A DNA stretch of 59,911 nt from Thermoleophilia bacterium. Lineage in GTDB: Bacteria > Actinomycetota > Thermoleophilia > Miltoncostaeales > Miltoncostaeaceae. The notes beneath the pieces were generated by a model. That model was not told the origin of the DNA, searched no databases, and saw only the letters and a list, made by a program, of their open reading frames with translations. This document shows positions 18,325 to 25,908 of this stretch, one piece after another. Where the stretch lies: positions 1-59,911 of the forward strand of contig JALOLS010000025.1 of the NCBI GenBank assembly GCA_025455865.1. The letters run 5' to 3'. The translations under genes were made by a program, and so were the position numbers. Positions within the stretch are counted from its first letter, which is position 1, and each line of letters starts with the position of its first letter.

Positions 18325-18651
18325 GTGGCCGACGTCGTCGAGTTCACCTCCGACAACTTCCAGGGCCTGGTCCTGGAGAACGAGAAGCCCGTGCTGGTCG
18401 ACTTCTGGGCGCCCTGGTGCGGCCCGTGCCGGATGATCGCCCCGGTGGTCGAGCAGATCGCCAAGGAGCGCACCGACATCGTGGTCGGCAAGCTGAACGT
18501 GGACGAGAGCGGCGAGATCGCCCAGCGCTACGGCGTGCAGGGCATCCCGTTCCTCGGCCTGTTCCAGCACGGCCAGCTCGTGCGCCAGGCCGTCGGGGCC
18601 ATGCCCCGGTCGGCGCTCGAGTCCCAGCTCGGGCTGACGGTGGAGGGCTAG
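18325..18651 (+). CDS. trxA: Thioredoxin
   Basis: A 108-residue dithiol protein. The active site is W31-C32-G33-P34-C35 in VDFWAPWCGPCRM. KLNVDESGEIAQRYGVQGIPFLGLF includes the cis-Pro region (G-I-P). It would be reduced by the TrxB encoded 37 bp upstream and could support the peroxiredoxin at 8137. AAGGGAG precedes the GTG start. Confidence 0.97.
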   Translation: MADVVEFTSDNFQGLVLENEKPVLVDFWAPWCGPCRMIAPVVEQIAKERTDIVVGKLNVDESGEIAQRYGVQGIPFLGLFQHGQLVRQAVGAMPRSALESQLGLTVEG

Positions 18652-18653
18652 CC

Positions 18654-18893
18654 GTGCCGAGCTACGACCTGTCCTGCGACGCCTGCGGCCACGGCTTCGA
18701 GGTGTTCCGCCAGGGCTTCCTGCGCGATGAGGACCGCACCTGCCCGGAGTGCGGCGCGGCGGCCGCCCGGCAGCTGTTCACCGGCTTCGTGACCGCGAAG
18801 CCCAGCCGGGGCGGCGGCGCATCCGCCCCGGTGGCCACGATGGGCGGCGGGGGCGGCGGGGGCTGCTGCGGCGGCTCCTGCGGCTGCGGGTAG
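18654..18893 (+). CDS. FmdB-family zinc-ribbon protein
   Basis: 79 residues with the FmdB/CxxC_CxxC_SSSS pattern: PSYDLSCDACGHGFEVFRQ, then CPECGAAAARQLFTGF. It ends in a Gly/Cys-rich tail (CCGGSCGCG) that could bind metal or sulfur. The GTG lies 2 nt after the trxA stop, so the genes are coupled. FmdB proteins are named as putative regulators, but no biochemical role is established. Confidence 0.8.
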   Translation: MPSYDLSCDACGHGFEVFRQGFLRDEDRTCPECGAAAARQLFTGFVTAKPSRGGGASAPVATMGGGGGGGCCGGSCGCG

Positions 18894-18900
18894 GCACGCC

Positions 18901-19185
18901 GTGGCCACCGCGGCCGGCGCACCCCCCACGCGCGCGCAGCTGGTCGTCCGCCTGAAGCGGGCCGAGGGCCAGCTGCGCGCCGTGCAGCGCATGATCGCCG
19001 AGGGCGAGGAGTGCCCGGACGTCCTCACCCAGCTCGCCGCGGTGACCGCGGCCCTGGACCAGGTGGGCCTGCACCTCATCAGCGAGCGCCTGCGGTCCTG
19101 CCGGGCCTCCGGCGCCGAGGGCTGCGAGCAGGAGTTCGAGGAGGCCATGACCACCTTCCTGCGCTACACCCGCCTGGCCCGGTAG
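18901..19185 (+). CDS. CsoR/CstR-family (DUF156) thiol- or metal-sensing repressor
   Basis: A 94-residue all-helical repressor. RLKRAEGQLRAVQRMIAEGEECPDVLTQLAAV is the family signature. The two sensing cysteines are kept (C38 and C67, 29 residues apart as in M. tuberculosis CsoR C36/C65). The copper-ligand His of CsoR is Arg63 here, and only Cys-Cys remains, as in the persulfide sensor CstR. A Cu(I) sensor is therefore less likely than a persulfide or reactive-sulfur sensor. A matching palindrome lies at the operon promoter (17287-17302), which suggests autorepression of the thioredoxin operon. Confidence 0.85.
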   Translation: MATAAGAPPTRAQLVVRLKRAEGQLRAVQRMIAEGEECPDVLTQLAAVTAALDQVGLHLISERLRSCRASGAEGCEQEFEEAMTTFLRYTRLAR

Positions 19186-19197
19186 GGGGCCGGCCCC
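19186..19197. terminator. Short palindrome between convergent genes
   Basis: GGGGCCGGCCCC directly after the cstR stop, and 3 bp before the stop of the convergent SHOCT gene. The potential stem is only 4-5 bp, so termination is uncertain. Confidence 0.3.
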
Positions 19198-19200
19198 TGG

Positions 19201-19530
19201 TCAGCCGCCCAGGATGCGGCGCTTCTGGGCGAGGAACTCCTCCTCGGTGAGGATGCCCCGCTCCCTCAGCCCGGCCAGCTCCTGCAGTTGCGCGATGACG
19301 GGGTCGGCCGGCGCGGGCGCGGCCGGCGCCGGGCTCCCCGGACCGATCCACTCCGCCGCCGCCCCGACCACGCCGGCCGTGGCGTCGCCCAGGTGCCGGG
19401 CGGGGAAGCTCTCCGCGGAGTGGCCCGCGGCCACCCATTCGGCCTGCTTGCGCTGCTGGATCCGGTCATGGACCACGTTGGCGGTCTTGACCGCGACGGC
19501 GGTCTTCAGGGCGGTCTTGATCAGGCCCAT
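19201..19530 (-). CDS. SHOCT-domain protein
   Basis: 109 residues. The C-terminal 30 residues (IAQLQELAGLRERGILTEEEFLAQKRRILGG) are a SHOCT domain, a short C-terminal module thought to mediate oligomerisation or membrane recruitment. The N-terminus (MGLIKTALKTAVAVKTANVVHDRIQQRKQ) is an amphipathic helix. It follows the DUF6325 gene by 24 bp on the same strand, a pairing seen in many actinobacteria. Function is unknown. Confidence 0.8.
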   Translation of the reverse strand: MGLIKTALKTAVAVKTANVVHDRIQQRKQAEWVAAGHSAESFPARHLGDATAGVVGAAAEWIGPGSPAPAAPAPADPVIAQLQELAGLRERGILTEEEFLAQKRRILGG

Positions 19531-19554
19531 CTCAGGATCCTCCCGTGGTCGCGG

Positions 19555-19995
19555 TCACGCGACGTCGCGGCTCACGCCGAGCGCCGCGCCGAGATCGTCC
19601 TGATCCACCCGCCCGCTGCCCAGCAGGCGGGCCCCGGCGGCGGCGATCTCGGCCATGACGGGTGCGGCCCAGGCGTTCTCGTACACCAGGATGCCGGCGA
19701 GGCTCCCGGGCCCGATGGCGTCGCCGATCGCGGCGAGATCCGCCTCGTCGAGGATCCGCGAGAACGAGCCGGCCCACGCGGACACCTCCTGGGGTGAGTC
19801 CACGGGCACGTCCTCGAGCGCCAGGCGGGACACCGATCCGTCGGCGGCCTTGACCACGAACTCCAGGTCGAGCACGGCGATGGTGCCGGCCTCGACCAGG
19901 TCCCGCAGCATCCGGAAGCCCGACCCCTCCATGCGCCCGGAGGGGAACTCGACCGCCAGGAAGTCCACCGGCCCGAGGAACCCGGAACCGCTCAT
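19555..19995 (-). CDS. DUF6325 family protein
   Basis: 146 residues: GPVDFLAVEFPSGRMEGSGFRMLRDLVEAGTIAVLDLEFVVKAADGSV, then GSLAGILVYENAWAAPVMAEIAAAGARLLGSGRV. This is the pattern of DUF6325 (often annotated as DUF1269-like, membrane-associated). Function is not established. The neighbouring SHOCT gene suggests one unit. The ATG at 19995 is the first start that leaves the conserved GPVDFL segment at the N-terminus. Confidence 0.7.
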   Translation of the reverse strand: MSGSGFLGPVDFLAVEFPSGRMEGSGFRMLRDLVEAGTIAVLDLEFVVKAADGSVSRLALEDVPVDSPQEVSAWAGSFSRILDEADLAAIGDAIGPGSLAGILVYENAWAAPVMAEIAAAGARLLGSGRVDQDDLGAALGVSRDVA

Positions 19996-20054
19996 GCCCA
20001 CCCCCGCCCCCTGATCGATGACGCTCCGCAGGGTAGCGACCCACCTGAGCCCCA

Positions 20055-20741
20055 TCAGGTGATCAGGAGGGGAAGCTCCCGCAGGCTCCTGACCACCGGG
20101 CAGGGACCGGCGGCCGGGAGCGCCCCGGCCCGGTCCAGCAGCACCGCCCGCATGCCGGCCGCGCGGGCGCCGGCGCAGTCCTCGTCCGGGCGGTCGCCGC
20201 AGTGCAGGGCCGCGGCGGCGGGCACGCCGAGGCCGGCCAGGGCGTGCCGGAAGATGGCGGCGCTTGGCTTGGCGGCGCCCACCACCGCGCTCACCGCGAT
20301 CACCTCGAAGCGCGCGGCGATCCCCAGGGCGGCCAGGTGGTCCGGGAGCGCGCAGTCCCAGTTGCTGACCACGGCCAGGCGCAGGCCGCGGGCGTCCAGG
20401 GCGTCCAGGCACCCGAGGGCGTCCGGCGCGAGCCGGAAGCGCAGCGAGTCGACCAGCATCGCGGTGAGCCGATCCGGCGGCGGGACGTCCGGGCCGAGCG
20501 CCCCGGCGATCACCCCGGCCGCCCGGCGGCGCAGGCGCGCGAGGCCCTGCGGGTCGCCCCCGGTGTGCATCTCGGCGCGGTAGAAGCGGATCTCCGCGGC
20601 GATGGCCCGGGCGACCGCGTCCTCGGGATGGTGGTGGCCCGCGGCCGCGAGCAGGGCGCGCAGGCGTGGCGCCGGGGGGTCCATCAGCACCAGGGTGCCG
20701 AAGGCGTCCAGGAGCACCGCGCGCACCGGCTCGCGGCTCAC
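20055..20741 (-). CDS. HAD-superfamily hydrolase
   Basis: A 228-residue haloacid-dehalogenase-like phosphatase. Motif I is VLLDAFGTLV, with the nucleophilic Asp near residue 11. Motif II is VVSNWD, motif III has the Lys in VGAAKPSAAIF, and motif IV is HCGDRPDEDCAGARAAGMRAVLLDR. A helical cap domain lies between motifs I and II. The GTG at 20741 overlaps the stop of the upstream membrane glycosyltransferase gene. Together with psuG it forms a three-gene minus-strand run. The substrate is unknown. Confidence 0.88.
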   Translation of the reverse strand: MSREPVRAVLLDAFGTLVLMDPPAPRLRALLAAAGHHHPEDAVARAIAAEIRFYRAEMHTGGDPQGLARLRRRAAGVIAGALGPDVPPPDRLTAMLVDSLRFRLAPDALGCLDALDARGLRLAVVSNWDCALPDHLAALGIAARFEVIAVSAVVGAAKPSAAIFRHALAGLGVPAAAALHCGDRPDEDCAGARAAGMRAVLLDRAGALPAAGPCPVVRSLRELPLLIT

Positions 20742-21943
20742 GACACCCACTGCCAGGTCGACCACTGGGCCAGGAACAGGCCGAGCAGCATGGGGAACGT
20801 GACCAGCACCGCGGTGTGGACCCCCGGGCGGCGCCCGGCCCAGACCGCGAGGGCCATGAACACCGGGAACACGACCAGCCCGAAGCGCGGGAGCGAGAGC
20901 AGCGGAAGCGCCCGGCCCGGGGTGAGGAGCGGCATGACCACAGCGGCGAGGGCGTACCAGCCGTACGCCCGCGGCAGCGTCCGGAAGCACAGCCACACCC
21001 CGAGCCCGAGGGCCACGAGCACGGCCAGGAGCTCCAGGTTGAAGGCCGCGATGCGGACCGGCTCGGAGACGCTCCGGGTCCAGTAGACCGGCTCGTTCCC
21101 GCCCGCCGCGAGCTGCCGCACCCCGGCCACGGCCGCGGCGAGCGCGTCGTACAGGCCATGGACCGGCGTGGTGAGGCGGCGCAGCCACACGTCCTGGGCC
21201 GCCCCGAACTCCAGCGGGTTGCCGAAGCTCACCCACAGGTACGCGGCGTAGGCGAGGAGGCCCGACGGCACCAGGGCCAGGAACGCCGCCCCGGGGGCCA
21301 GGGCGCGGCGCCAGCCCCCCCGGTGCTCGACCCACATGAGCGCGAGGGGCACCAGCAGCAGCACGCCGGCCGACCGGGTGGCGGTGGCCAGCCCCGCGTA
21401 CGCGCCCGCCGCCCACCATGCATGGCGCCGCGCGGCCCAGAGCGCGCCGACGGCGAGCGCGAGGAAGAGCGCCTCCGAGTAGACCGCGGCCAGGAACACC
21501 GCCATCGGCGCCACCGCCACGTAGAGCACGGCGCGCCGGGCGGCGTCGGCGCCCGCCTCGTGGGTGGTCAGCCGGTGCAGCAGGTAGAACGCGACGCCGC
21601 TCGCCACGGTGGAGATGAGCACCCCGGCCACCAGCGGCCCGCCGGTCGCGACCCCGAGCCCCCGGATGAGGAGCGGGTACAGGGGGAAGAACGCGGGCGC
21701 CCCCTCCTCGGTGTGGTAGCCCTGCTCGGCGATCCGCAGGAACCAGACCGCGTCCCACCGGGCCCAGACCCCGAAGAGCGTGGACCAGGGCTCGGGGAGC
21801 GACTGGGTGAGCGCCGGGTCGTCCCACTCGTCGGCCCGCGGGTGGCGCCGCGGCTCGGTCGTCGCCTCGGCGAAGAGCGCCACCGCCCACATGAGCAGCC
21901 TGGTGGCGACCAGGACCAGGGCCGCGAACCGGATGGCGGCCAT
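20738..21943 (-). CDS. PIG-V-like membrane mannosyltransferase (GT-C fold)
   Basis: A 401-residue polytopic protein with the PIG-V/GPI-mannosyltransferase-II-like pattern. The first extracytoplasmic loop contains ARWDAVWFLRIAEQGYHTEEGAPAFFPLYPLLIRGL. VYSEALFLALAVGALWAARR and a C-terminal LLSLPRFGLVVFPVFMALA follow. In bacteria such proteins transfer sugars from polyprenyl-phosphate donors outside the membrane. The donor could come from the DPM1-like GT2 at 34976. The start is set at ATG 21943, since no ATG or GTG lies between it and the psuG stop. Confidence 0.75.
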   Translation of the reverse strand: MAAIRFAALVLVATRLLMWAVALFAEATTEPRRHPRADEWDDPALTQSLPEPWSTLFGVWARWDAVWFLRIAEQGYHTEEGAPAFFPLYPLLIRGLGVATGGPLVAGVLISTVASGVAFYLLHRLTTHEAGADAARRAVLYVAVAPMAVFLAAVYSEALFLALAVGALWAARRHAWWAAGAYAGLATATRSAGVLLLVPLALMWVEHRGGWRRALAPGAAFLALVPSGLLAYAAYLWVSFGNPLEFGAAQDVWLRRLTTPVHGLYDALAAAVAGVRQLAAGGNEPVYWTRSVSEPVRIAAFNLELLAVLVALGLGVWLCFRTLPRAYGWYALAAVVMPLLTPGRALPLLSLPRFGLVVFPVFMALAVWAGRRPGVHTAVLVTFPMLLGLFLAQWSTWQWVS

Positions 21944-21984
21944 CCGCTCCGGCCCGAGGGCGGCCGCGAGCCGGGCGCGCCGGG

Positions 21985-22878
21985 TCAGAGGGCCAGGGCC
22001 ACCTGGGCGGCCACCTCGGCGTTGGACCGCGCGAGCGCGACGTTGGCGGCGAGCGAGGCGCCCGCGCTCGCCTCGGCGATGCGGTCGAGCACGAACGGGG
22101 TGACCGCCGGGCCGCGCACCCCGGCCCGGTCGGCCTCGGCCAGCGCGTGGTCGAGGGCCGCCGCGAGGCCGGAGGGCTCGGCGCCGGCGGGGATGGGGTT
22201 GGCGAGCAGGAGGCCCCCGCGCCCCATCGCCCAGTGGGCGCGGGCGACGCGCGCGGCCGCCTCGGGCCCGTCCACCCGGTGCTGCACCGGCAGCCCGCTC
22301 GAGCGCAGGTAGAAGGCCGGGAACCGATCGCAGCGGTGGCCGAGCACCGGCACGCCGAGCGTCTCGAGCATCTCCAGCGTGCGCGGGAGGTCCAGGAACA
22401 CCTTGGCGCCGGCCGAGACCACCAGGACCGGGTGGCGGGCCAGGGCGGGCAGGTCGGCCGACACGTCGCCGTGCTCGGACGCCCCACGGTGGACGCCGCC
22501 GATGCCGCCGGTGGCGAACACCCGCACCCCGGCCCGCGCGCAGGCGGCGAGGGTGGCCGAGACGGTCGTCGCCCCGGTCTCCCAGCCCTCGCCCACCGCG
22601 ACCGCGATGTCGCGCTCGGCGACCTTGCGCCCCGCGGCGAGGATGCGCGGGTGGTCGTCCGGGTCGATCCCGACCCGCACCCGGCCGTCCAGCACGGCGA
22701 CCACCGCGGGCACCGCGCCGGCCGCCCGGATGGCCCCCGCGCAGGCGGCGAGCGCCTCGGCCCCGACGGGGTGCGGCAGGCCCAGGCGGGAGAAGATCGT
22801 GCTCTCCAGGGCCACCACCGCCCGGCCGGCCGCGAGCGCGTCGCGGACCTCGGGCGCGCAGGTGACCGGGTCGTCCAC
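21985..22878 (-). CDS. psuG: Pseudouridine-5'-phosphate glycosidase
   Basis: About 297 residues. It cleaves the C-C glycosidic bond of pseudouridine 5'-phosphate to uracil and ribose 5-phosphate, reversibly and with Mn2+. Conserved segments are GRAVVALESTIFSRLGLPHP, the ETGATTVSATLAACARAGVRVFATGGIGGVHRGA block, VLVVSAGAKVFLDLPRTLEMLETLGVPV and LLLANPIPA. The GTG at 22878 is preferred: a CATACT box lies 7 nt upstream and the conserved domain starts soon after. An in-frame ATG at 22929 would add 17 residues. No pseudouridine kinase gene is seen in the window. Confidence 0.9.
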   Translation of the reverse strand: MDDPVTCAPEVRDALAAGRAVVALESTIFSRLGLPHPVGAEALAACAGAIRAAGAVPAVVAVLDGRVRVGIDPDDHPRILAAGRKVAERDIAVAVGEGWETGATTVSATLAACARAGVRVFATGGIGGVHRGASEHGDVSADLPALARHPVLVVSAGAKVFLDLPRTLEMLETLGVPVLGHRCDRFPAFYLRSSGLPVQHRVDGPEAAARVARAHWAMGRGGLLLANPIPAGAEPSGLAAALDHALAEADRAGVRGPAVTPFVLDRIAEASAGASLAANVALARSNAEVAAQVALAL

Positions 22879-23003
22879 GGGCGGCAGTATGGCCGCTCCG
22901 GCAGGGGCCCCGCGCGCCGGGGCGAACACCCCGCTCGTGGAGCCCGTCCACCTGAAGGCCGCCGGGCGTGACCCGATCGCGTGGCCCGGCGCCGACTCGG
23001 GCC

Positions 23004-23009
23004 TATACT
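23004..23009 (+). promoter_or_regulatory. -10 box TATACT ahead of the PBP operon
   Basis: TATACT, the best consensus -10 in the window, is 9 nt upstream of ATG 23019. There is no Shine-Dalgarno between them. Confidence 0.55.
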
Positions 23010-23018
23010 CGATCGCCC

Positions 23019-23540
23019 ATGGCGGCGGCCGACCTCCTCACGACGCCGGGCCCGCCCGCGCGACTGCGGTTGCCGCGACGGCCGGCCGGCATCGCGCTGG
23101 CCGTGGCCGGGGCGGCCGCGGTGGCCTGGGCCCCGTCCCTGGTGGCCACGGTCTACGCCGAGGACGAGCCCGCGTCGGCCTACCTCACCCGGCCCGACCG
23201 CGGCTGGGCCTTCCTGTACGACGCGGTGACCCTCTCCCGCGGGCCGCGCCTGGGGTCGGCGCCCGGCGCGCTGCAGCAGGCCCGGGAGGTCTGGGCCGGG
23301 CCGCCGGCCGTCGCCCGGTCGGTGGACCTCGCCTACCTGCGCGCGCCCTACACCGTCCCGGTGCCCCCCGGCGGCACCGCCCCGGCGCCGGCCGACCGGG
23401 TGGCCACGCCGCGATCGGAGCTCTCGTGGATCGTGCGTGGCCGCGTGCAGGGGGGGCCGGAGCAGGTCATCGGGCTGCTGGACTACGCCTCCGGCCGCGT
23501 GGTCTGGGACATCCGGCCGGTGCGGCCGGCGGGGCGGTGA
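23019..23540 (+). CDS. Hypothetical membrane-anchored exported protein
   Basis: 173 residues: one N-terminal TM or uncleaved signal (about 30-48, GIALAVAGAAAVAWAPSLVATV), then an extracytoplasmic region ending LSWIVRGRVQGGPEQVIGLLDYASGRVVWDIRP. No family is recognised. It is 4 bp upstream of the penicillin-binding protein gene and shares its promoter, so a role in envelope assembly is possible. Confidence 0.6.
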   Translation: MAAADLLTTPGPPARLRLPRRPAGIALAVAGAAAVAWAPSLVATVYAEDEPASAYLTRPDRGWAFLYDAVTLSRGPRLGSAPGALQQAREVWAGPPAVARSVDLAYLRAPYTVPVPPGGTAPAPADRVATPRSELSWIVRGRVQGGPEQVIGLLDYASGRVVWDIRPVRPAGR

Positions 23541-23544
23541 GCGC

Positions 23545-25833
23545 ATGAGCAGCTTCAGCCATCGCCGGCGGCGGCGCTCGCGCAAGGCCCGGGTGCGGGC
23601 GTGGCGCGCGGCGGGGATCGCGGTCCTGCTGGTGGGCGGCATCAGCGCCTACGCGGCCGCGTCGGCGTTCCAGTCGGTCGAGGAGCGCCTGCCGCAGCTC
23701 GATCAGCTGCGCGAGGTCCGCCTGGGCCAGAACACCCGCATCTACGACCGCAACGGCGACCTGCTGGGCTACATCGCCGGGGTCACCAACCGGACCGAGG
23801 TCCCCTGGGGGCGCATCCCGAAGCCGCTGCGCGACGCCACCGTCGCCATCGAGGACAAGCGCTACTGGGAGCACGACGGCATCGACTACTACCGCCTGTT
23901 CGGGGTGGCGCTGCGCGACGTGGTCTCCAACGGCCCCCGCCAGGGCGGCAGCACGATCACGATGCAGCTCATCAAGAACCTGTACGACCCGCAGGCGGCC
24001 CGCACGGTCTCCCAGAAGCTCGAGGAGGCCTACCTCGCCCACCAGGTCGAGCAGCGCTTCACCAAGCGGCAGATCCTCACCAAGTACCTGAACGGGGTCT
24101 TCTACGGCAACAACGCCATCGGCGTGCAGGCCGCCTCGCTCACCTACTTCAACCGCCCGGTGTGGCGCATCACGCTGCCGCAGGCCGCGCTCCTGGCCGG
24201 CCTCCCGCAGGCGCCCACCACCTACAACCCCTTCATCAACCCCGAGGACGCCCGGGCCCGCCGCAACAGCGTGCTGCAGGAGATGGCCGACCAGGGCTAC
24301 ATCACCCAGCGCCGGGCGAACCGGGCCAAGCAGTCGGGCCTCGGGCTGAAGCGCGGCACCGCCTACACCCGCAAGCGCGAGGGCTACTTCTTCGACTTCG
24401 TCCGTCAGCAGCTCATCGAGCGCTACGGCGAGAACCGCGTCGAGCGGGGCGGCTTCCGGGTCTACACGACCATCGACCCCGAGCTGCAGCGGGCGGCCGA
24501 GAAGGCCATCGCCGACAACCTGTACCTCGAGGACGACCCCGACGCGGCCGTGGTGATGATCGACGCCCGCACCGGGTTCATCCGCGCGATGGCCACCAGC
24601 CGCACCTACGGGCGCGGCAACCAGTTCAACTTCGCCGCCCAGGCGCTCCGCCAGCCCGGCTCGACGTTCAAGACCTTCGTGCTCACGCGCGCGATCGAGG
24701 AGGGGATCAACCCCTACACGACGCTCTACGAGAGCAAGCCCATCGACATCGACGACCCCCGGTGGGGGCCGGTCCAGGTCGCGACCTACTCCAACAGCTA
24801 CCGCGGGGCCATCCCGATCGCGTCGGCGACGCTCTCGTCCGACAACTCGGTCTACACCCAGATGACCCTCGACCTCGGCCCCGAGAACGTGGTCGAGATG
24901 GCCAGGCGGATGGGCGTGCGGCGCAAGCTGCCGGTGGTGCCGTCGATCGGGCTGGGCTCGGGCGAGGTGACCCCGCTCGACATGGCGCTGGCCTACGCGC
25001 CGCTGGCCAACGGCGGCCTGCGGGTCAAGCCCATCGCGGTGGCCGAGATCGTCGGCCGCGGGGCCGACGAGAACCTCGCGACGCCCCGGCGCACCCGGGT
25101 CTTCAGCGACGGCGTGGCCTATGAGGTCACGCGCATCCTGCGCCAGAACGTGCTCTCGGGCACCGGCACCGCGGCCGACATCGGCGTCCCGGTGGCCGGC
25201 AAGACCGGCACCACCGACGACTACACCGACGCCTGGTTCGTCGGCTACACGCCGCACTACGTGACCGCGGTCTGGGTCGGCTACCCGAACACCGAGACGC
25301 GCCGCTCCATGTACAGCGTCCACGGGATCACCGTGGCCGGCGGCACCTTCCCCGCGGAGATCTGGGGCGACTTCATGCGCACCGTCGCCGAGCGCGACGG
25401 CTACGTCGACTTCGAGGCGCCCCAGGACCCGGTGTCCTGGTCGGCCTTCTCGAGCGACTTCACCCGCTCCGCGCGCGCCGCCCGCGACCGCGAGGAGCGG
25501 ACCGAGTCGACCGACTCGACCACCACCGGGGGCACCACGACGACCGAGGGCACGACGACCCGGGGACGCACGGTGCCGCCCGCGACCACCCGCCGGGCCA
25601 CCCCGCCGCCGCCCCCACCGGCCGCGCCGCGCACCACCCGGCCCACGCCGCCGCCTCCGGCCCCGGCCCCCCCGCCGCCGGCGCCGGTGCCGCCGCCCCC
25701 GCCGCCGCCGCCTCCCCCACCGCCGCCGCCACCTCCTCCGCCGCCCCCGGCGCCGGTGCCGGCACCCGAGCCCCCTGCCCCGGTGCCGCCGCCGGAGCCC
25801 CCGGCGCCGCCGCCGCCGCCCGGCGTCGAGTGA
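23545..25833 (+). CDS. Bifunctional penicillin-binding protein 1A type (transglycosylase/transpeptidase)
   Basis: 762 residues. A cytoplasmic basic tail and one TM helix (about 21-43) precede the GT51 domain. That domain has the catalytic Glu103 in VAIEDKRYWEHDGIDYYRLFG, GGSTITMQLIKNLY and RQILTKYLNGVFYGN. The transpeptidase domain has SxxK (S373-T-F-K376), SDN (432-434) and KTG (553-555). It polymerises and crosslinks peptidoglycan outside the membrane. The last 110 or so residues form an unusual Thr-rich then Pro-rich tail with about 20 consecutive prolines. The ATG at 23545 directly follows the upstream stop. Confidence 0.95.
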   Translation: MSSFSHRRRRRSRKARVRAWRAAGIAVLLVGGISAYAAASAFQSVEERLPQLDQLREVRLGQNTRIYDRNGDLLGYIAGVTNRTEVPWGRIPKPLRDATVAIEDKRYWEHDGIDYYRLFGVALRDVVSNGPRQGGSTITMQLIKNLYDPQAARTVSQKLEEAYLAHQVEQRFTKRQILTKYLNGVFYGNNAIGVQAASLTYFNRPVWRITLPQAALLAGLPQAPTTYNPFINPEDARARRNSVLQEMADQGYITQRRANRAKQSGLGLKRGTAYTRKREGYFFDFVRQQLIERYGENRVERGGFRVYTTIDPELQRAAEKAIADNLYLEDDPDAAVVMIDARTGFIRAMATSRTYGRGNQFNFAAQALRQPGSTFKTFVLTRAIEEGINPYTTLYESKPIDIDDPRWGPVQVATYSNSYRGAIPIASATLSSDNSVYTQMTLDLGPENVVEMARRMGVRRKLPVVPSIGLGSGEVTPLDMALAYAPLANGGLRVKPIAVAEIVGRGADENLATPRRTRVFSDGVAYEVTRILRQNVLSGTGTAADIGVPVAGKTGTTDDYTDAWFVGYTPHYVTAVWVGYPNTETRRSMYSVHGITVAGGTFPAEIWGDFMRTVAERDGYVDFEAPQDPVSWSAFSSDFTRSARAARDREERTESTDSTTTGGTTTTEGTTTRGRTVPPATTRRATPPPPPPAAPRTTRPTPPPPAPAPPPPAPVPPPPPPPPPPPPPPPPPPPPAPVPAPEPPAPVPPPEPPAPPPPPGVE

Positions 25834-25908
25834 CCCGGCGCTGAGCGGCCGGCCCGGCCCGGCTACCATGCGACCGCGCGCACGGGGTGCGCGCGGCACG
25901 GGGAGACG

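Noticed and set aside
18901-19185. Copper-sensing CsoR with a linked copper-efflux operon
   Set aside because: The copper-ligand His is replaced by Arg63, and no copA, copZ or other copper gene is nearby. A thiol/persulfide sensor fits better.
22879-22929. ATG 22929 as start of psuG
   Set aside because: It adds 17 residues without family similarity, and a -10-like CATACT is located between it and GTG 22878. It cannot be fully excluded.
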